The notes: generated by a model from the letters alone, not told the origin. Shown: positions 1-7,868, numbered from the stretch's first letter. The stretch: 64,000 nucleotides of DNA from Spirochaetaceae bacterium UBA5556 (GCA_002425765.1 DIMW01000014.1:9198-73197); one strand, 5' to 3'. Translations and numbers: made by a program.

Positions 1-2
1 AT

Positions 3-233
3 GGGAAAATTCGTAAAGAGGCAAAAGCGCAACATGTGGAAGTTCATGGAACTCCATGGATTCTTTCTCAACTTGTGAGGACTTCCGGTATCAGTCCATC
101 TGCCGCCACGGAGAAGATGGAGCAATTGATGGCGAATAATCCTCGCCTTCCACACATGGAATGCCAGGAATTGCTTGAGACATGGCGGCTTCATCTGAAC
201 AACAAAACGACGAGGAGGGGAAGATCCAGATAA
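3..233 (+). CDS. C-terminal part of a PIN/DUF3368-like protein (partial, cut by window start)
   Basis: The frame is open from the window edge to a TAA at 231-233, so this is the end of a gene starting outside the window. The internal ATG at 36 need not be its start. The visible residues include HGTPWIL, then two predicted helices and the tail NPRLPHMECQELLETWRL. This arrangement recalls the C-terminal part of DUF3368/PIN-type predicted nucleic-acid-binding toxins, where a 'GT-x-x-x-L' strand precedes helices. I rate that family call as weak. The last 52 bases of the conserved tail recur at 3532-3583, on the other side of the RloA/RloB/DUF2806 operon. Confidence 0.4.
   Translation, partial: GKIRKEAKAQHVEVHGTPWILSQLVRTSGISPSAATEKMEQLMANNPRLPHMECQELLETWRLHLNNKTTRRGRSR
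138..189 (+). repeat. 52-bp direct repeat, copy 1
   Basis: This stretch matches 3532-3583 with about five mismatches, including an uninterrupted identical run that covers the codons for ECQELLETW. Here it lies inside an open gene. The second copy lies in a fragment. The two copies flank the minus-strand operon at 323-3320 in direct orientation. Confidence 0.8.
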
Positions 234-322
234 ACAGTCTGGTGGAAACCTTCTATTTCAAATCGGGCAATATCTTTTGACAAAAGAAGTAGAAGTTACC
301 GAGTGCCTATCAAAAAGACAAA

Positions 323-1381
323 TCAAGACTCAATGCTTTCCTCATTGAAAAACCGTATTTGATCATCAGATACCCGAACCCAGTCGGCTAACCGGACTTT
401 GAAACCTTGAGAGGCAATTTGCTTGCCAATGAGCCGCAAGTATTGAAGGTCAGAATTAAAACTACCAAGACTCATTATTTGAGCGCCAACACCGGTAAAT
501 TTGCAGACTTTTAGCTTTAGTTCTTTAGTTGGGTCTTCGTGTTCAACGACCAAAACTTTGCCATTTGAGCGCAGGGCACACATAAATTTATCTCGCGAAG
601 CAGATTTGTATGTTATTGAAAGGCTAGCGTCTACGCCTGAAAGAATGCCAATTTCCTGGAGCTGCATTAATGCTACAAAGGGTATGCCCTGTTCTTCAAG
701 ATAGGTGTTTTGGCTTAGAACAATTGTAGATTCAATAGAAAATTGAGCAAGCTCAGTTATTAATTCAGCCTCGCTTTTTGACAAGCCTCTTAGAAACTCC
801 AGCGTCCTAAGGGAATATGTTCCTGGCGATTTTACTTCACCTGCAAGTATATTCCCCCAAAGTTGCTGAAGCTCTTCAGTTGATACGTTTCCTGCATATT
901 CCCGCCACGTGAACAGCCAGTCGTCGTCTATTGAACGATCTGGTGGCTCTTGTGCATCATTGGCAAGACGTTCCTCAGCATAAACCACAGCTTTGCTGGC
1001 ATTTATCTCACTGCGTACAGCCATAGATGCCGCGGTAGATAAGGAAACCTTTTCTATTGACTGGAGATCATTTTTCTTTTCTGCTTCAGCAATGAGGTGG
1101 GTGCACCTGTTATCTGAGTCTTCATTGCCAGCTCCAATCAATTGGAGTGTACCGTCTTTTAGGAGTCGTTTGCGGCCGGCACGAATATCAGATGCCTCAG
1201 CTTCGGCTTGAGCAAGCGTTAAAAGTTCCTGGCGACGGACTTCATTCATCGCCTTGCCTTCTCTAATTGTTTGCCATGGAGTTAATAGACGGCCTATCCC
1301 TCTTTCTACAAGCGTTTCCCACATTTTTATCAACAATTTTTCGCCTGGCAAGTCCATGTTCCCTCCAAACCTCATAATCAC
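323..1381 (-). CDS. DUF2806 domain protein, third gene of an RloA/RloB-type operon
   Basis: 352 residues from a GTG start at 1381 that overlaps the RloB-like stop as GTGA, indicating translational coupling. An in-frame ATG two codons later is an alternative. The central block, with DWLFTWREYAGNVSTEELQ followed by a LWGxILAGEVKSPGTYSLRTLEFL stretch, is characteristic of the DUF2806 family, whose biochemical role I do not know. The N-terminal 150 residues are charged and helical. No signal peptide or membrane segment is visible. Position after an AAA ATPase and an RloB-like nuclease suggests an effector or accessory subunit of a phage-defence system; that is inference. A 19-base relic of this gene appears to sit at 18490-18508, ahead of relics of its two partners. 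Confidence 0.75.
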   Translation of the reverse strand: MIMRFGGNMDLPGEKLLIKMWETLVERGIGRLLTPWQTIREGKAMNEVRRQELLTLAQAEAEASDIRAGRKRLLKDGTLQLIGAGNEDSDNRCTHLIAEAEKKNDLQSIEKVSLSTAASMAVRSEINASKAVVYAEERLANDAQEPPDRSIDDDWLFTWREYAGNVSTEELQQLWGNILAGEVKSPGTYSLRTLEFLRGLSKSEAELITELAQFSIESTIVLSQNTYLEEQGIPFVALMQLQEIGILSGVDASLSITYKSASRDKFMCALRSNGKVLVVEHEDPTKELKLKVCKFTGVGAQIMSLGSFNSDLQYLRLIGKQIASQGFKVRLADWVRVSDDQIRFFNEESIES

Positions 1382-1974
1382 GAATGTATAATGCGTTCCA
1401 CCAACTTATACACTGTCGTATTACCAATAATATGCGGCCAGTCAGTGCATGGCGGGTTGTCACGGTTTTTTGCGCGGCGAATGGCTTCGTAGATTCTTTC
1501 ACGCGTAAACTTTCGCTCATCTATGTGTTTGTTGTAGCCGGGAAGATAGCGCTCGAGTCGATCCATGCACTCGCGAGATGATCCAATATTGTCGCCGTCT
1601 TCAAAATGGAGCAGAAGCCAATATTCAAATTTCGGGTTGCTGAGCGCAAGTCCGTAATGATCGCTTTTCTGCGACCATGAAAATAGCGTGGCAAGCTGTG
1701 ACTCAGTCCATCCATCGCGGTCCACGACGAGCCACGCCTCATCGGATTCGGAGAAAGAAGCATCTTCGAGAAAAGCCTGCATTCGCTTCAGGACATGAGA
1801 AGGTGCGCTTTTTTTGTCATTCTTGAGGCATTTTATGTGTACCACCGATTCCCGACTGTTGAATAGGCCAAAATATTGTAACTCTGTCTCCTTGCCTTCG
1901 ACCCCTATAATGAACAATTTGCGATACCGACGTTCACCAAGCGGCCTCTGGAATTTTCGGCGCCTTTGAACCAT
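1378..1974 (-). CDS. rloB: RloB-like (AbiLii-like) protein
   Basis: 198 residues. The start is set at 1974 because that ATG overlaps the stop of the upstream ATPase gene as TAATG; a longer frame to 2007 would intrude into the ATPase. RloB signatures are clear: an N-terminal strand ending in GVEGKETELQYF with the conserved glutamate, then DEAWLVVDRD giving a TOPRIM-like acidic pair, and NPKFEYWLLLHFE. RloB/AbiLii proteins pair with RloA/AbiLi ATPases in abortive-infection systems and are predicted TOPRIM-like nucleases. The gene is coupled at both ends (TAATG upstream, GTGA downstream), so the three genes are probably made in fixed ratio. A fragmented second copy lies at 18504-18780. Confidence 0.85.
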   Translation of the reverse strand: MVQRRRKFQRPLGERRYRKLFIIGVEGKETELQYFGLFNSRESVVHIKCLKNDKKSAPSHVLKRMQAFLEDASFSESDEAWLVVDRDGWTESQLATLFSWSQKSDHYGLALSNPKFEYWLLLHFEDGDNIGSSRECMDRLERYLPGYNKHIDERKFTRERIYEAIRRAKNRDNPPCTDWPHIIGNTTVYKLVERIIHS

Positions 1975-3320
1975 TAAGCACCACCTCCGGATACCGGTTG
2001 TCCACAATTTTTCACCATTGGGCCCAAAAATTTGAGGTGTGGAATTCCACCCAATCTACCCTGGAGATAGCTTTTACGGATATCTTTGTCATACCGAACA
2101 TCCTTGTACTCGCTGAACGGCGTGAGGCTCGAAGATCCAGCGCCATCGCGTTCGGCAACCCACATTTCGTCTCTTCGCAGCAAATCCTGGTCCATCAACA
2201 GGGCGTCTTGCGTAGTGAACAAGAGCTGCGTCCGTGTTTCGACAGAACATGTGGAGAGATATCCTCCCAGCAACTGGCGGGTAAGCAAGGTATGCAGACT
2301 TCGATCAAGCTCATCGATCACATAGGTTTTTCTTGACTTCCCCGATGCCAAATCGAGAAATGCCGGCAAAAGGTCGATTATCCTCTGCGAGCCATCTGAT
2401 TCCTGCCGTATTTCAAAACTTGTTTCCGAGCCATCCGATCTTGAATGGTAGGCTACTAGCCTTTTTGCGAGCAGTTCGCCGTTTTTGCAGCTGATAATAA
2501 ATCGCTCGCTTGCAGGGTATCCCGTCAGGCGGACGGTCATTCCTTCTTTGATCTGCTCCATTAATTTTGTTTTTAGATCTGAAGGGAGCGACACATTGGC
2601 AAGGGGGATTTCCACGCTGCCCAAGTGCGAAATGCCGGTATCGAGAAGAGGAAGCATCTCGTTCATCGGGATAAATAGGGGATTATCCTGATCAAAGAAT
2701 TGTTCAAAGGGCTCAAACCTTGAATCAGGCGCAATCAATTCCAGAGAGTCATTGAACCAATCAAAGACTGGTTTGAAGACTTCTATTTTCTGTGACACTG
2801 AGTTAGTCAAAAAAAGTTGATTATCCTGAGTCCCCGCAAATGCGTATTTAAGTTCTGGCATCTTTGCCAGAGATTCACTCAGTTCCCGGTCGGCTCTATG
2901 GCGATCATAAAGTACTTTTTCGCTGGTACTCGTGATTATAACGAGTTTTTCCTCAAGCACCTCATTGCGGATCACCGCGAAACTGAATTCATACATTGTT
3001 TCATCGATCAACAACAGGAAGGAAAAACGGGAAGGCTGAATAGATGCTTTTGTATCCAGACGAAAAGGTTCCACCGGGATGAGGCCACCTAATGGAGTGC
3101 CTTTGGTAATGAGCTTTTTGGCAAAACTCAGCGCCTCGAAGAAATTTGTCTTGCCTGATGCATTGCCGCCATATATGGCCGCGACAGGAAGTATTCTTGT
3201 CTGATATTTATGAAGTTTGGGTACTCGTTCTCCATGCTGACGCTCTTTGCTCGCTATCATAGAGAAGGTGGCTTTGTTCCGAAAGGACATCCAATTTTCT
3301 ATGGATGCGCTGACCAGCAT
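1974..3320 (-). CDS. rloA: RloA-like (AbiLi-like) AAA ATPase
   Basis: 448 residues, an AAA_21/OLD-like ATPase of the kind paired with RloB. Walker A is GGNASGKT at residues 51-58, following the typical N-terminal 'IENWMSFRNKATFSM' opening. Walker B is YVIDELD near residue 330, followed by LHTLLTRQLL and then a TQLLFTTQDALLMD switch-like region. The start at 3320 has an AGGAG ribosome site seven bases upstream and a near-consensus promoter at 3362-3390. It is the first gene of the operon. Such ATPases are thought to sense infection and activate the partner nuclease. The C-terminal portion is duplicated as a relic at 18785-18990. Confidence 0.85.
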   Translation of the reverse strand: MLVSASIENWMSFRNKATFSMIASKERQHGERVPKLHKYQTRILPVAAIYGGNASGKTNFFEALSFAKKLITKGTPLGGLIPVEPFRLDTKASIQPSRFSFLLLIDETMYEFSFAVIRNEVLEEKLVIITSTSEKVLYDRHRADRELSESLAKMPELKYAFAGTQDNQLFLTNSVSQKIEVFKPVFDWFNDSLELIAPDSRFEPFEQFFDQDNPLFIPMNEMLPLLDTGISHLGSVEIPLANVSLPSDLKTKLMEQIKEGMTVRLTGYPASERFIISCKNGELLAKRLVAYHSRSDGSETSFEIRQESDGSQRIIDLLPAFLDLASGKSRKTYVIDELDRSLHTLLTRQLLGGYLSTCSVETRTQLLFTTQDALLMDQDLLRRDEMWVAERDGAGSSSLTPFSEYKDVRYDKDIRKSYLQGRLGGIPHLKFLGPMVKNCGQPVSGGGA

Positions 3321-3361
3321 AAATTTAGCTCCTGTGTTAAAAAATCTCTTAATACAAAAGA

Positions 3362-3390
3362 ATAATAGTCTAATAATAATATTATGTCAA
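3362..3390 (-). promoter_or_regulatory. sigma-70-type promoter for the rloA operon
   Basis: On the minus strand the sequence gives TTGACA (3390-3385), a 17-base spacer and TATTAT (3367-3362), about 40 bases before the rloA start. The spacer is very AT-rich. No obvious operator palindrome is present, which fits constitutive expression of a defence operon. Confidence 0.7.
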
Positions 3391-3531
3391 GTTAAAAGAG
3401 ATATTTTCTCATTTAATGGTGTAGTTTTTGGTGATTCCTTAGGCGATGGACCAGAGACTGCAATTGCCCGCGTCGTGGATCTTCTGGGAGAGAACGACGC
3501 CTTCGATGGATTTTTAGGACTTTGCAACGGC

Positions 3532-3583
3532 AACCCTCGGCTTCCGCACAAGGAATGCCAGGAATTGCTTGAGACATGGCGGT
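3532..3583 (+). repeat. 52-bp direct repeat, copy 2 (gene fragment)
   Basis: Second copy of the repeat at 138-189. Here it encodes NPRLPHKECQELLETWRL at the end of a frame closing at 3612, but the residues upstream (3420-3530) do not resemble the gene at 3-233. It is therefore a 3' fragment. The stretch 3391-3531 otherwise holds nothing I recognise. Confidence 0.6.
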
Positions 3584-3710
3584 TATTCGAGAGCCGAGAT
3601 GCTACGAACTGAAGGCTTCTATCTCTATCTATGAATTCACCACCTCGCCGACGGACGCCTAGGGAACAAGGGCTATGTCCTTCCATTTCATGCGCCGCTC
3701 GCCGGCGTAG

Positions 3711-3830
3711 GCGAGGGCGCTAGGGGAATACATCCAGGGGCGCGGCAGGGATATCCCACAGCTTCTCGAATACGCGAAACTCCTCCGCATGGAAGGCTCG
3801 ATGCGCGGCTATCTTGAGGCTCTCGTATGA
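3711..3830 (+). pseudogene. fragment resembling the C-terminus of an AbiEi-like antitoxin
   Basis: A frame open from 3711 to TGA at 3828-3830 encodes a tail including RDIPQLLEYAKLLRMEGSMR then GYLEALV. This resembles the C-terminal helices of AbiEi-type type IV antitoxins (pattern L-x-x-YA-x-x-x-x-V-x-x-x-L-x-x-YLEALL). An in-frame TAG at 3708 closes it upstream, and no start codon or ribosome site is present. The region between the rloA promoter and hipA is thus a patchwork of gene ends. The family call is from memory and weak. Confidence 0.3.
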
Positions 3831-3886
3831 CAGGAAGAAAAGCCTCCATACATAAGCCTTATTTTTACTTGGCTGTTCACATGCCT

Positions 3887-5230
3887 CTACACCTCCAGCG
3901 TGATACCCTTTCGAAGCCGCTCAACAGCCGCTTGTATTCCCTCAAGTATCGGTTCGGAAACCGTCGATGGAAAGCCATGTGGAAGCATCGACGACACGGC
4001 TTCAATCGCCTTGGGAGTTTCCTCTATCAACTCGTGGAGTATTCCTTCGATTTCTCCCTGAGCCCTGCATTTCGACGCGGTGGATCGCCAACGGCTCGTC
4101 GTGATTTGTCCCCATCTGTTGCATCGATTTATTCCGATAACCAACATCGCCATTGTCAGCTTCTGGGGCGCTAGTTTATCTTTACCATGCCCCAGGACCG
4201 GATACGCGGAGAGCACATCGTAGAGGGGCGTAAGCGAAAAGCGCCCCTGAGGCTCAAGGAAGATACTGAAGTTCTTCGCATGCCCATCAGGAGCAGCGAG
4301 GAGCCAATACAGAACCTGTGCTTTCAAGAAATTCCGCCTGTCGATCATGGCATTCCTTGATCCAATGAGCAGGTCCATGATCCTGACCATTCCCGGTCCG
4401 CCTTCATTCTCGTATTTCGCCCCTGGAGGCGTACCTGTCGCTTGGCACATATCCTCCTGCGGAAGGCGAACCCACCATCGGCGATCCGCTGAGAGCCTCC
4501 TGTCAAAACGCTCCACGATGAGCACATGCTGATCTTCGAAATCGGCAATATCGCAATGAGCTACCGGAAGGCCAAAAGCTTCCACAATTTTCGCGCAGAG
4601 CCACTCATTTTCCACCGATTCACTCATATCCGCCTGCATTACGCCCACAAAGCCTAAAGGCAGCTTGAAGATATGGGACGAGGGGGTGGACCTCAACGGC
4701 TTGCACCAGTGCCCTTCATTCCAAAGGAGGGCCGTCTTCTCCTGGACTCCGGCGATGGAAATGCGAAAATCATCATCGTCAGCCTGGCCAAACTCCGGAG
4801 AAGCGACTACCCGCCGGAGAATGCGCGCGACTCCAGCTTCGTCGAGCGGTTCGGCGGAGATAGTGCGGACATCCTGGGGGGATTCTCCCTCAGGCGAGAG
4901 CTGTATCGCGCCCACACAATCCCTTCCGATCTTTGCGAGCAGATCGAATGCGGAGTCCGTCTCGACAGAAAAGCGCCGCTGCAGGCGCCGACGGATGTCC
5001 ACGCTGTCGGGGAGCAGATTCTCAAAAAAAGCCTCGACTACCTGTCCCTTATACGCATACTCCGTAGTGACGATGGGCATGGAAAGTGAAATCGGCCGGA
5101 CCTCAGGAAGTTCAAGCCATGACCCATCATACCGAAACTCATGGATATTTGAGGGGAGAATAGACCACAGCCCCACACGCTCACCATTCATCCAAACCAC
5201 GAGGCTCTTTGTTTTTGACCTTCGACCCAT
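3887..5230 (-). CDS. hipA: HipA-type serine/threonine kinase toxin
   Basis: 447 residues from ATG 5230, two bases after the hipB stop; a GTG at 5239 would add three residues. This is full length for HipA (E. coli HipA is 440). Visible in order are the N-subdomain FFENLLPD, the glycine-containing ISIAGVQEKTAL loop, the nucleotide-binding lysine in HIFKLPLG, VERFDR, RLPQEDMCQATG, the catalytic loop AAPDGHAKNFSIFL near residue 320 and the metal-binding LTPLYDVLSAYP. HipA phosphorylates glutamyl-tRNA synthetase in E. coli and induces dormancy. All key catalytic residues appear present, so I expect activity. It is cotranscribed behind its HipB antitoxin, the usual order. Confidence 0.9.
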   Translation of the reverse strand: MGRRSKTKSLVVWMNGERVGLWSILPSNIHEFRYDGSWLELPEVRPISLSMPIVTTEYAYKGQVVEAFFENLLPDSVDIRRRLQRRFSVETDSAFDLLAKIGRDCVGAIQLSPEGESPQDVRTISAEPLDEAGVARILRRVVASPEFGQADDDDFRISIAGVQEKTALLWNEGHWCKPLRSTPSSHIFKLPLGFVGVMQADMSESVENEWLCAKIVEAFGLPVAHCDIADFEDQHVLIVERFDRRLSADRRWWVRLPQEDMCQATGTPPGAKYENEGGPGMVRIMDLLIGSRNAMIDRRNFLKAQVLYWLLAAPDGHAKNFSIFLEPQGRFSLTPLYDVLSAYPVLGHGKDKLAPQKLTMAMLVIGINRCNRWGQITTSRWRSTASKCRAQGEIEGILHELIEETPKAIEAVSSMLPHGFPSTVSEPILEGIQAAVERLRKGITLEV

Positions 5231-5232
5231 GA

Positions 5233-5484
5233 TCACCACTCCGCTTCGCGAACCGCGCTCGCGCCCTCATCTTCCGGAGAAAGTGTCAATTCGAGTTTCA
5301 GGGCCGAAAGGAGCATTCGCAAGCTCTCCACACTACACCGATCCGGATCAGTCTCGAGTGAGGAAACCGTCTTGGGGAGCAGCCCGACAAGCGCCGCAAC
5401 CTCCTTCTGCGTAAGCCGGAGTGCTTTTCGTCGGGCTTTGAGCATCGTCGCAAGTTGCTTCGATGTGAAGATGATCGTTTGCAT
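5233..5484 (-). CDS. hipB: HipB-type HTH antitoxin
   Basis: 83 residues if translation begins at ATG 5484, preceded by GGGGGA. An ATG at 5496 is also in frame but lies inside the promoter-proximal operator, so I prefer 5484. The Cro/C1-type helix-turn-helix is seen in LTQKEVAALVG-LLPKTVSSLE, with recognition helix near residues 38-47. The C-terminal tail is acidic. HipB binds and inhibits HipA and represses its own operon. Three matching operator sites lie just upstream (5491-5555). The gene ends two bases before hipA. Confidence 0.88.
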   Translation of the reverse strand: MQTIIFTSKQLATMLKARRKALRLTQKEVAALVGLLPKTVSSLETDPDRCSVESLRMLLSALKLELTLSPEDEGASAVREAEW

Positions 5485-5490
5485 AATATC

Positions 5491-5555
5491 CCCCATAAGG
5501 TATATATCAATAATATACCCTATAGGGTTAATATCGACAATATACCTTATAGGGT
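5491..5555. promoter_or_regulatory. three HipB operators at exact 27-bp spacing
   Basis: Three related palindromic sites are centred at 5495.5, 5522.5 and 5549.5. The middle one, ACCCTATAGGGT (5517-5528), is a perfect palindrome. The outer ones read ACCTTATAGGGT (5544-5555) and a degenerate ACCTTATGGGG (5501-5491, minus strand). The middle site sits between the -35 and -10 elements and the nearest one overlaps the start region, the expected arrangement for cooperative autorepression by HipB. Confidence 0.75.
5512..5540 (-). promoter_or_regulatory. hipBA promoter
   Basis: On the minus strand there is TTGTCG (5540-5535), a 17-base spacer and TATATT (5517-5512). The spacer is filled by the central HipB operator, so bound repressor would block RNA polymerase. 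Confidence 0.6.
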
Positions 5556-5740
5556 TTAACTCATGCTTTTATTGTCACCTGCGCATTCATTTTATTGCAG
5601 CATTTACGTACGGTTTCAACGAAACCAGAGTAAATATGAATCGTTCAAAGCGGTTATCGGCTTCGGCCGCAAACCAAGTTTCTCTTGATTATTGAAAAAA
5701 TAAACTTTGCCTTTGTCATCATCTCTTAAAAACACCGATC

Positions 5741-5780
5741 TTGACTTACACGTGTAATAGTGATTACACTATACGTGTAA
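5741..5780 (+). promoter_or_regulatory. autoregulated promoter of the DUF6364/PIN module
   Basis: TTGACT at 5741-5746 and TACACT at 5765-5770, spaced 18 bases, form the promoter. Two inverted repeats overlap it: TTACACGTGTAA (5746-5757, perfect palindrome) and TTACACTATACGTGTAA (5764-5780). These are likely binding sites for the ribbon-helix-helix antitoxin. A GGAG ribosome site follows at 5781-5784. The 200 bases upstream (5560-5740) hold nothing I recognise. Confidence 0.7.
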
Positions 5781-5790
5781 GGAGAAGCCT

Positions 5791-6051
5791 ATGATAACCA
5801 AACTGACTTTGACCATAGACAAACAAGTAGTCGATAAAGCCAAACTCTATGCGAAGAAAAAAAACCGCAGTGTCTCCAAATTGGTGGAAGAGTACCTGAA
5901 AACCATTTCTTCGACCGACGCGGCAATGTCCTCTCTTTCTTCAATATCCGCGGATATTACTGACAAAATCACAGGAATGTTCAAAAAAGAGTATAAAGGA
6001 CAAAACTATAAAGAACTCCTCGAAGATGCACTGATAGAGAAAAACCTATGA
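5791..6051 (+). CDS. DUF6364 ribbon-helix-helix antitoxin
   Basis: 86 residues. The N-terminal KLTLTIDKQVVDKAKLYAKK followed by KNRSVSKLVEEYL is the standard DUF6364 strand-helix-helix DNA-binding fold; the C-terminal half would wrap the toxin. It starts seven bases after GGAG and its stop overlaps the toxin start as ATGA. It should neutralise the PIN RNase encoded next and repress the promoter at 5741-5780. The gene pair is AT-rich compared with the hydrolase gene to its right, consistent with acquisition. Pieces of a second copy survive at 18147-18211. Confidence 0.85.
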   Translation: MITKLTLTIDKQVVDKAKLYAKKKNRSVSKLVEEYLKTISSTDAAMSSLSSISADITDKITGMFKKEYKGQNYKELLEDALIEKNL

Positions 6052-6467
6052 TAAAAAAAGTATTCCTTGATTCTGATATCATTCTTGATGTGGCAACTGG
6101 CCGTACGCCCTTTGTAGAGCACAGTAAAAGTGTCCTTGCGAGTATAGAGAATGGACAATTCGTAGGGTACATTTCATCAAACAGTGTCACCAACATTTAC
6201 TATATCCTTAGAAAGATAAGTACGAGTACAAAAGCAAAAATATTTATTGAGCAATTACTCAAATACATTATGGTATTGCCGGTAACTCATGAAGCGATCA
6301 TAGAAGCTTTGAAATTAGATTTTTCTGATTTTGAAGATGCGGTACAACATCAATGTGCCTTGGCGAATCAATGTGAATGCATTATCACCAGGAATGGGGA
6401 AGATTATAAAAAATCAAAACTCAATGTCTACAATCCGGAAGAATTCCTTGCATTATTAGGAAAATAA
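6048..6467 (+). CDS. PIN-domain RNase toxin (VapC-like)
   Basis: 139 residues. PIN-domain acidic residues are visible: D8 in FLDSDIILD, E24 in PFVEHS, D103 region in FSDFEDAVQ and the late TRNGEDYKKS. PIN toxins of this group are magnesium-dependent RNases cutting tRNA or rRNA. The ATGA overlap with the antitoxin ensures coupled translation. All expected catalytic positions are present, so the toxin looks intact. A copy with an internal in-frame deletion lies at 18212-18414. A strong hairpin follows the stop codon. Confidence 0.85.
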   Translation: MIKKVFLDSDIILDVATGRTPFVEHSKSVLASIENGQFVGYISSNSVTNIYYILRKISTSTKAKIFIEQLLKYIMVLPVTHEAIIEALKLDFSDFEDAVQHQCALANQCECIITRNGEDYKKSKLNVYNPEEFLALLGK

Positions 6468-6499
6468 AAGGCCGGCTCCCACGAAAAGGGGCCGGCCTT
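6468..6499. terminator. bidirectional intrinsic terminator-like hairpin
   Basis: The arm AAGGCCGGCTCCC (6468-6480) pairs with GGGGCCGGCCTT (6488-6499) around a 7-base loop, with one mismatch or bulge. It lies between the convergent PIN toxin and hydrolase genes and has A-rich sequence on its left side, so it could terminate in both directions. Confidence 0.7.
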
Positions 6500-6541
6500 C
6501 GCGTTTAATCAATCCACGCTTGCGTGCAACGCGCGCGAAAA

Positions 6542-7408
6542 TCAGAGTTTGCTCTTGAACCACTCCGTGGTCACTTCCTTGAGCTGATTGAACTTCGAGA
6601 GGTCGCCGGTGAAGACGTTGAAGGTGTGGTCCGCGCCGTCGATGAGGTATTTGGCCTTGTCCGTCCCGCCGGCGTTCGCGACGATGTCGTCGAGGTTGCT
6701 GAGCGGCACCGTGGTATCGGCGCTTCCCGCGATCGCGAGGACCGGTCCCTTGAACTTCTTGAGTTCGTCTCTGAGCGAGATGTCCTTCGCCTCCTCAAAC
6801 CACCTGAGCGAGAGATTGAGCGGCGGTCGGAATCCAAGGTCGATTTTTACAAATCCATCCACTTTCGCCTTCTGGTAGAGGTTGTCGCCGAAAAAGTCGA
6901 ACATATCGAGCGCGCCGGCCCATGTCAGAAGGGCCTTGTACTGGGGATTCCGTGCGGCGGCAAGAATCGCCACCGACCCGCCCTGACTCCACCCCATAAT
7001 GCCTATTCTTGCCGGGTCGACCACTTTCAGGTTCTTGAGGAATTCGGTGCAGGCGACTGCGTCCGACACTCCCGAAGTGTAGCAATACTCGACATAATCG
7101 GCCTTGCTGTCTCCCTGACCGGCAAAATCGAAGCGAATCGACGCGATCCCGTTCTGGGCCATATACGGCGCGAGCATCTTATAGCCATTGCCCGCTTCAT
7201 CCCTGCTGGAGCCAGTCCCGTGCAGCATGACCACCGCGGGGAAGGTTTCGCCCGATTCCCCAACAGGCAGACAGACCGTCGCCGGGATCATCCTGCCCTC
7301 ATTCGGGATATACACCACGAATTCCGTGGACCTGAGATTCTGTGAGAAGGCGAACGAGGTTGTGAGCATAAGAAGGATCACAACGACCGCGTAAACTCTA
7401 CGTCTCAT
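6542..7408 (-). CDS. secreted alpha/beta hydrolase (dienelactone-hydrolase/acyl-esterase type)
   Basis: 288 residues with a signal peptide (about 1-23, cut after FAFS). The catalytic triad is readable: nucleophile S141 in GWSQGG, D231 in GSADTTVP and H261 in GADHTF. The oxyanion motif HGTG lies at 63-66. This is a standard esterase or peptidase-like alpha/beta hydrolase of the DUF/BAAT-type clan; its substrate cannot be told. A ribosome site AGGAGG precedes the ATG and a good promoter lies at 7462-7490. It is a single-gene unit converging on the PIN module. Confidence 0.85.
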   Translation of the reverse strand: MRRRVYAVVVILLMLTTSFAFSQNLRSTEFVVYIPNEGRMIPATVCLPVGESGETFPAVVMLHGTGSSRDEAGNGYKMLAPYMAQNGIASIRFDFAGQGDSKADYVEYCYTSGVSDAVACTEFLKNLKVVDPARIGIMGWSQGGSVAILAAARNPQYKALLTWAGALDMFDFFGDNLYQKAKVDGFVKIDLGFRPPLNLSLRWFEEAKDISLRDELKKFKGPVLAIAGSADTTVPLSNLDDIVANAGGTDKAKYLIDGADHTFNVFTGDLSKFNQLKEVTTEWFKSKL

Positions 7409-7461
7409 GACTTGTTCCTCCTGGAGCGTGGCTCATCATATCGCGCCAACCGCCGAAAGTG

Positions 7462-7490
7462 AGTATATATTTACATGTATATGTAGTCAA
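7462..7490 (-). promoter_or_regulatory. promoter of the secreted hydrolase gene
   Basis: On the minus strand there is TTGACT (7490-7485), 17 bases, then TATACT (7467-7462), about 54 bases upstream of the ATG. The 460-base gap 7409-7868 also holds the promoter of the next gene; I see no gene in it. Confidence 0.65.
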
Positions 7491-7754
7491 CTTTCGCTCG
7501 AATCGACAAGCCTGGCGGGGAGTCTAATCAGACGCTCCATTTTCATTTCCACGCGCGGTCTTCTCCAAAAATTTCGCGACAGCCACACCATCCGGCGGAC
7601 AGCCTTCAACCGAAGCGCGGGCACCGTGGGCACAGGCCCCGCAGCCGACGCCCTCATATTTCTGACCAAGGTAGCAGAAAACACGACGACATTGAAAGGC
7701 CCAAAACCGGCCGTAGATATTAAAGAACAATCGCGATTTTTGAATAAAAATGCA

Positions 7755-7783
7755 TTGTTTATTGAATTGCTCGGATTTATAAT
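7755..7783 (+). promoter_or_regulatory. promoter of the Ntn-hydrolase gene
   Basis: TTGTTT (7755-7760), a 17-base spacer and a perfect TATAAT (7778-7783) lie 86 bases before the ATG at 7869. The surrounding DNA is AT-rich relative to the genes. Confidence 0.6.
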
Positions 7784-7868
7784 GAATGCAATCGCGAAAA
7801 TCGGGCTTCTATTTGATAACAATACAAATAGCCCCCGATCTGCGCACCATTTCTTCAAGGAGGTATCT

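Noticed and set aside
7524..7730. Cysteine-rich minus-strand frame (CGACAHG...EGCPPDG) in the gap before the Ntn-hydrolase
   Set aside because: It looks faintly protein-like, but there is no ribosome site or recognisable family, and it overlaps promoter-bearing DNA.
7407..7868. Open frame extending the Ntn-hydrolase gene 154 codons upstream
   Set aside because: The residues lack protein character, a promoter lies inside the stretch (7755-7783), and a strong ribosome site precedes ATG 7869, which is followed by a signal peptide.
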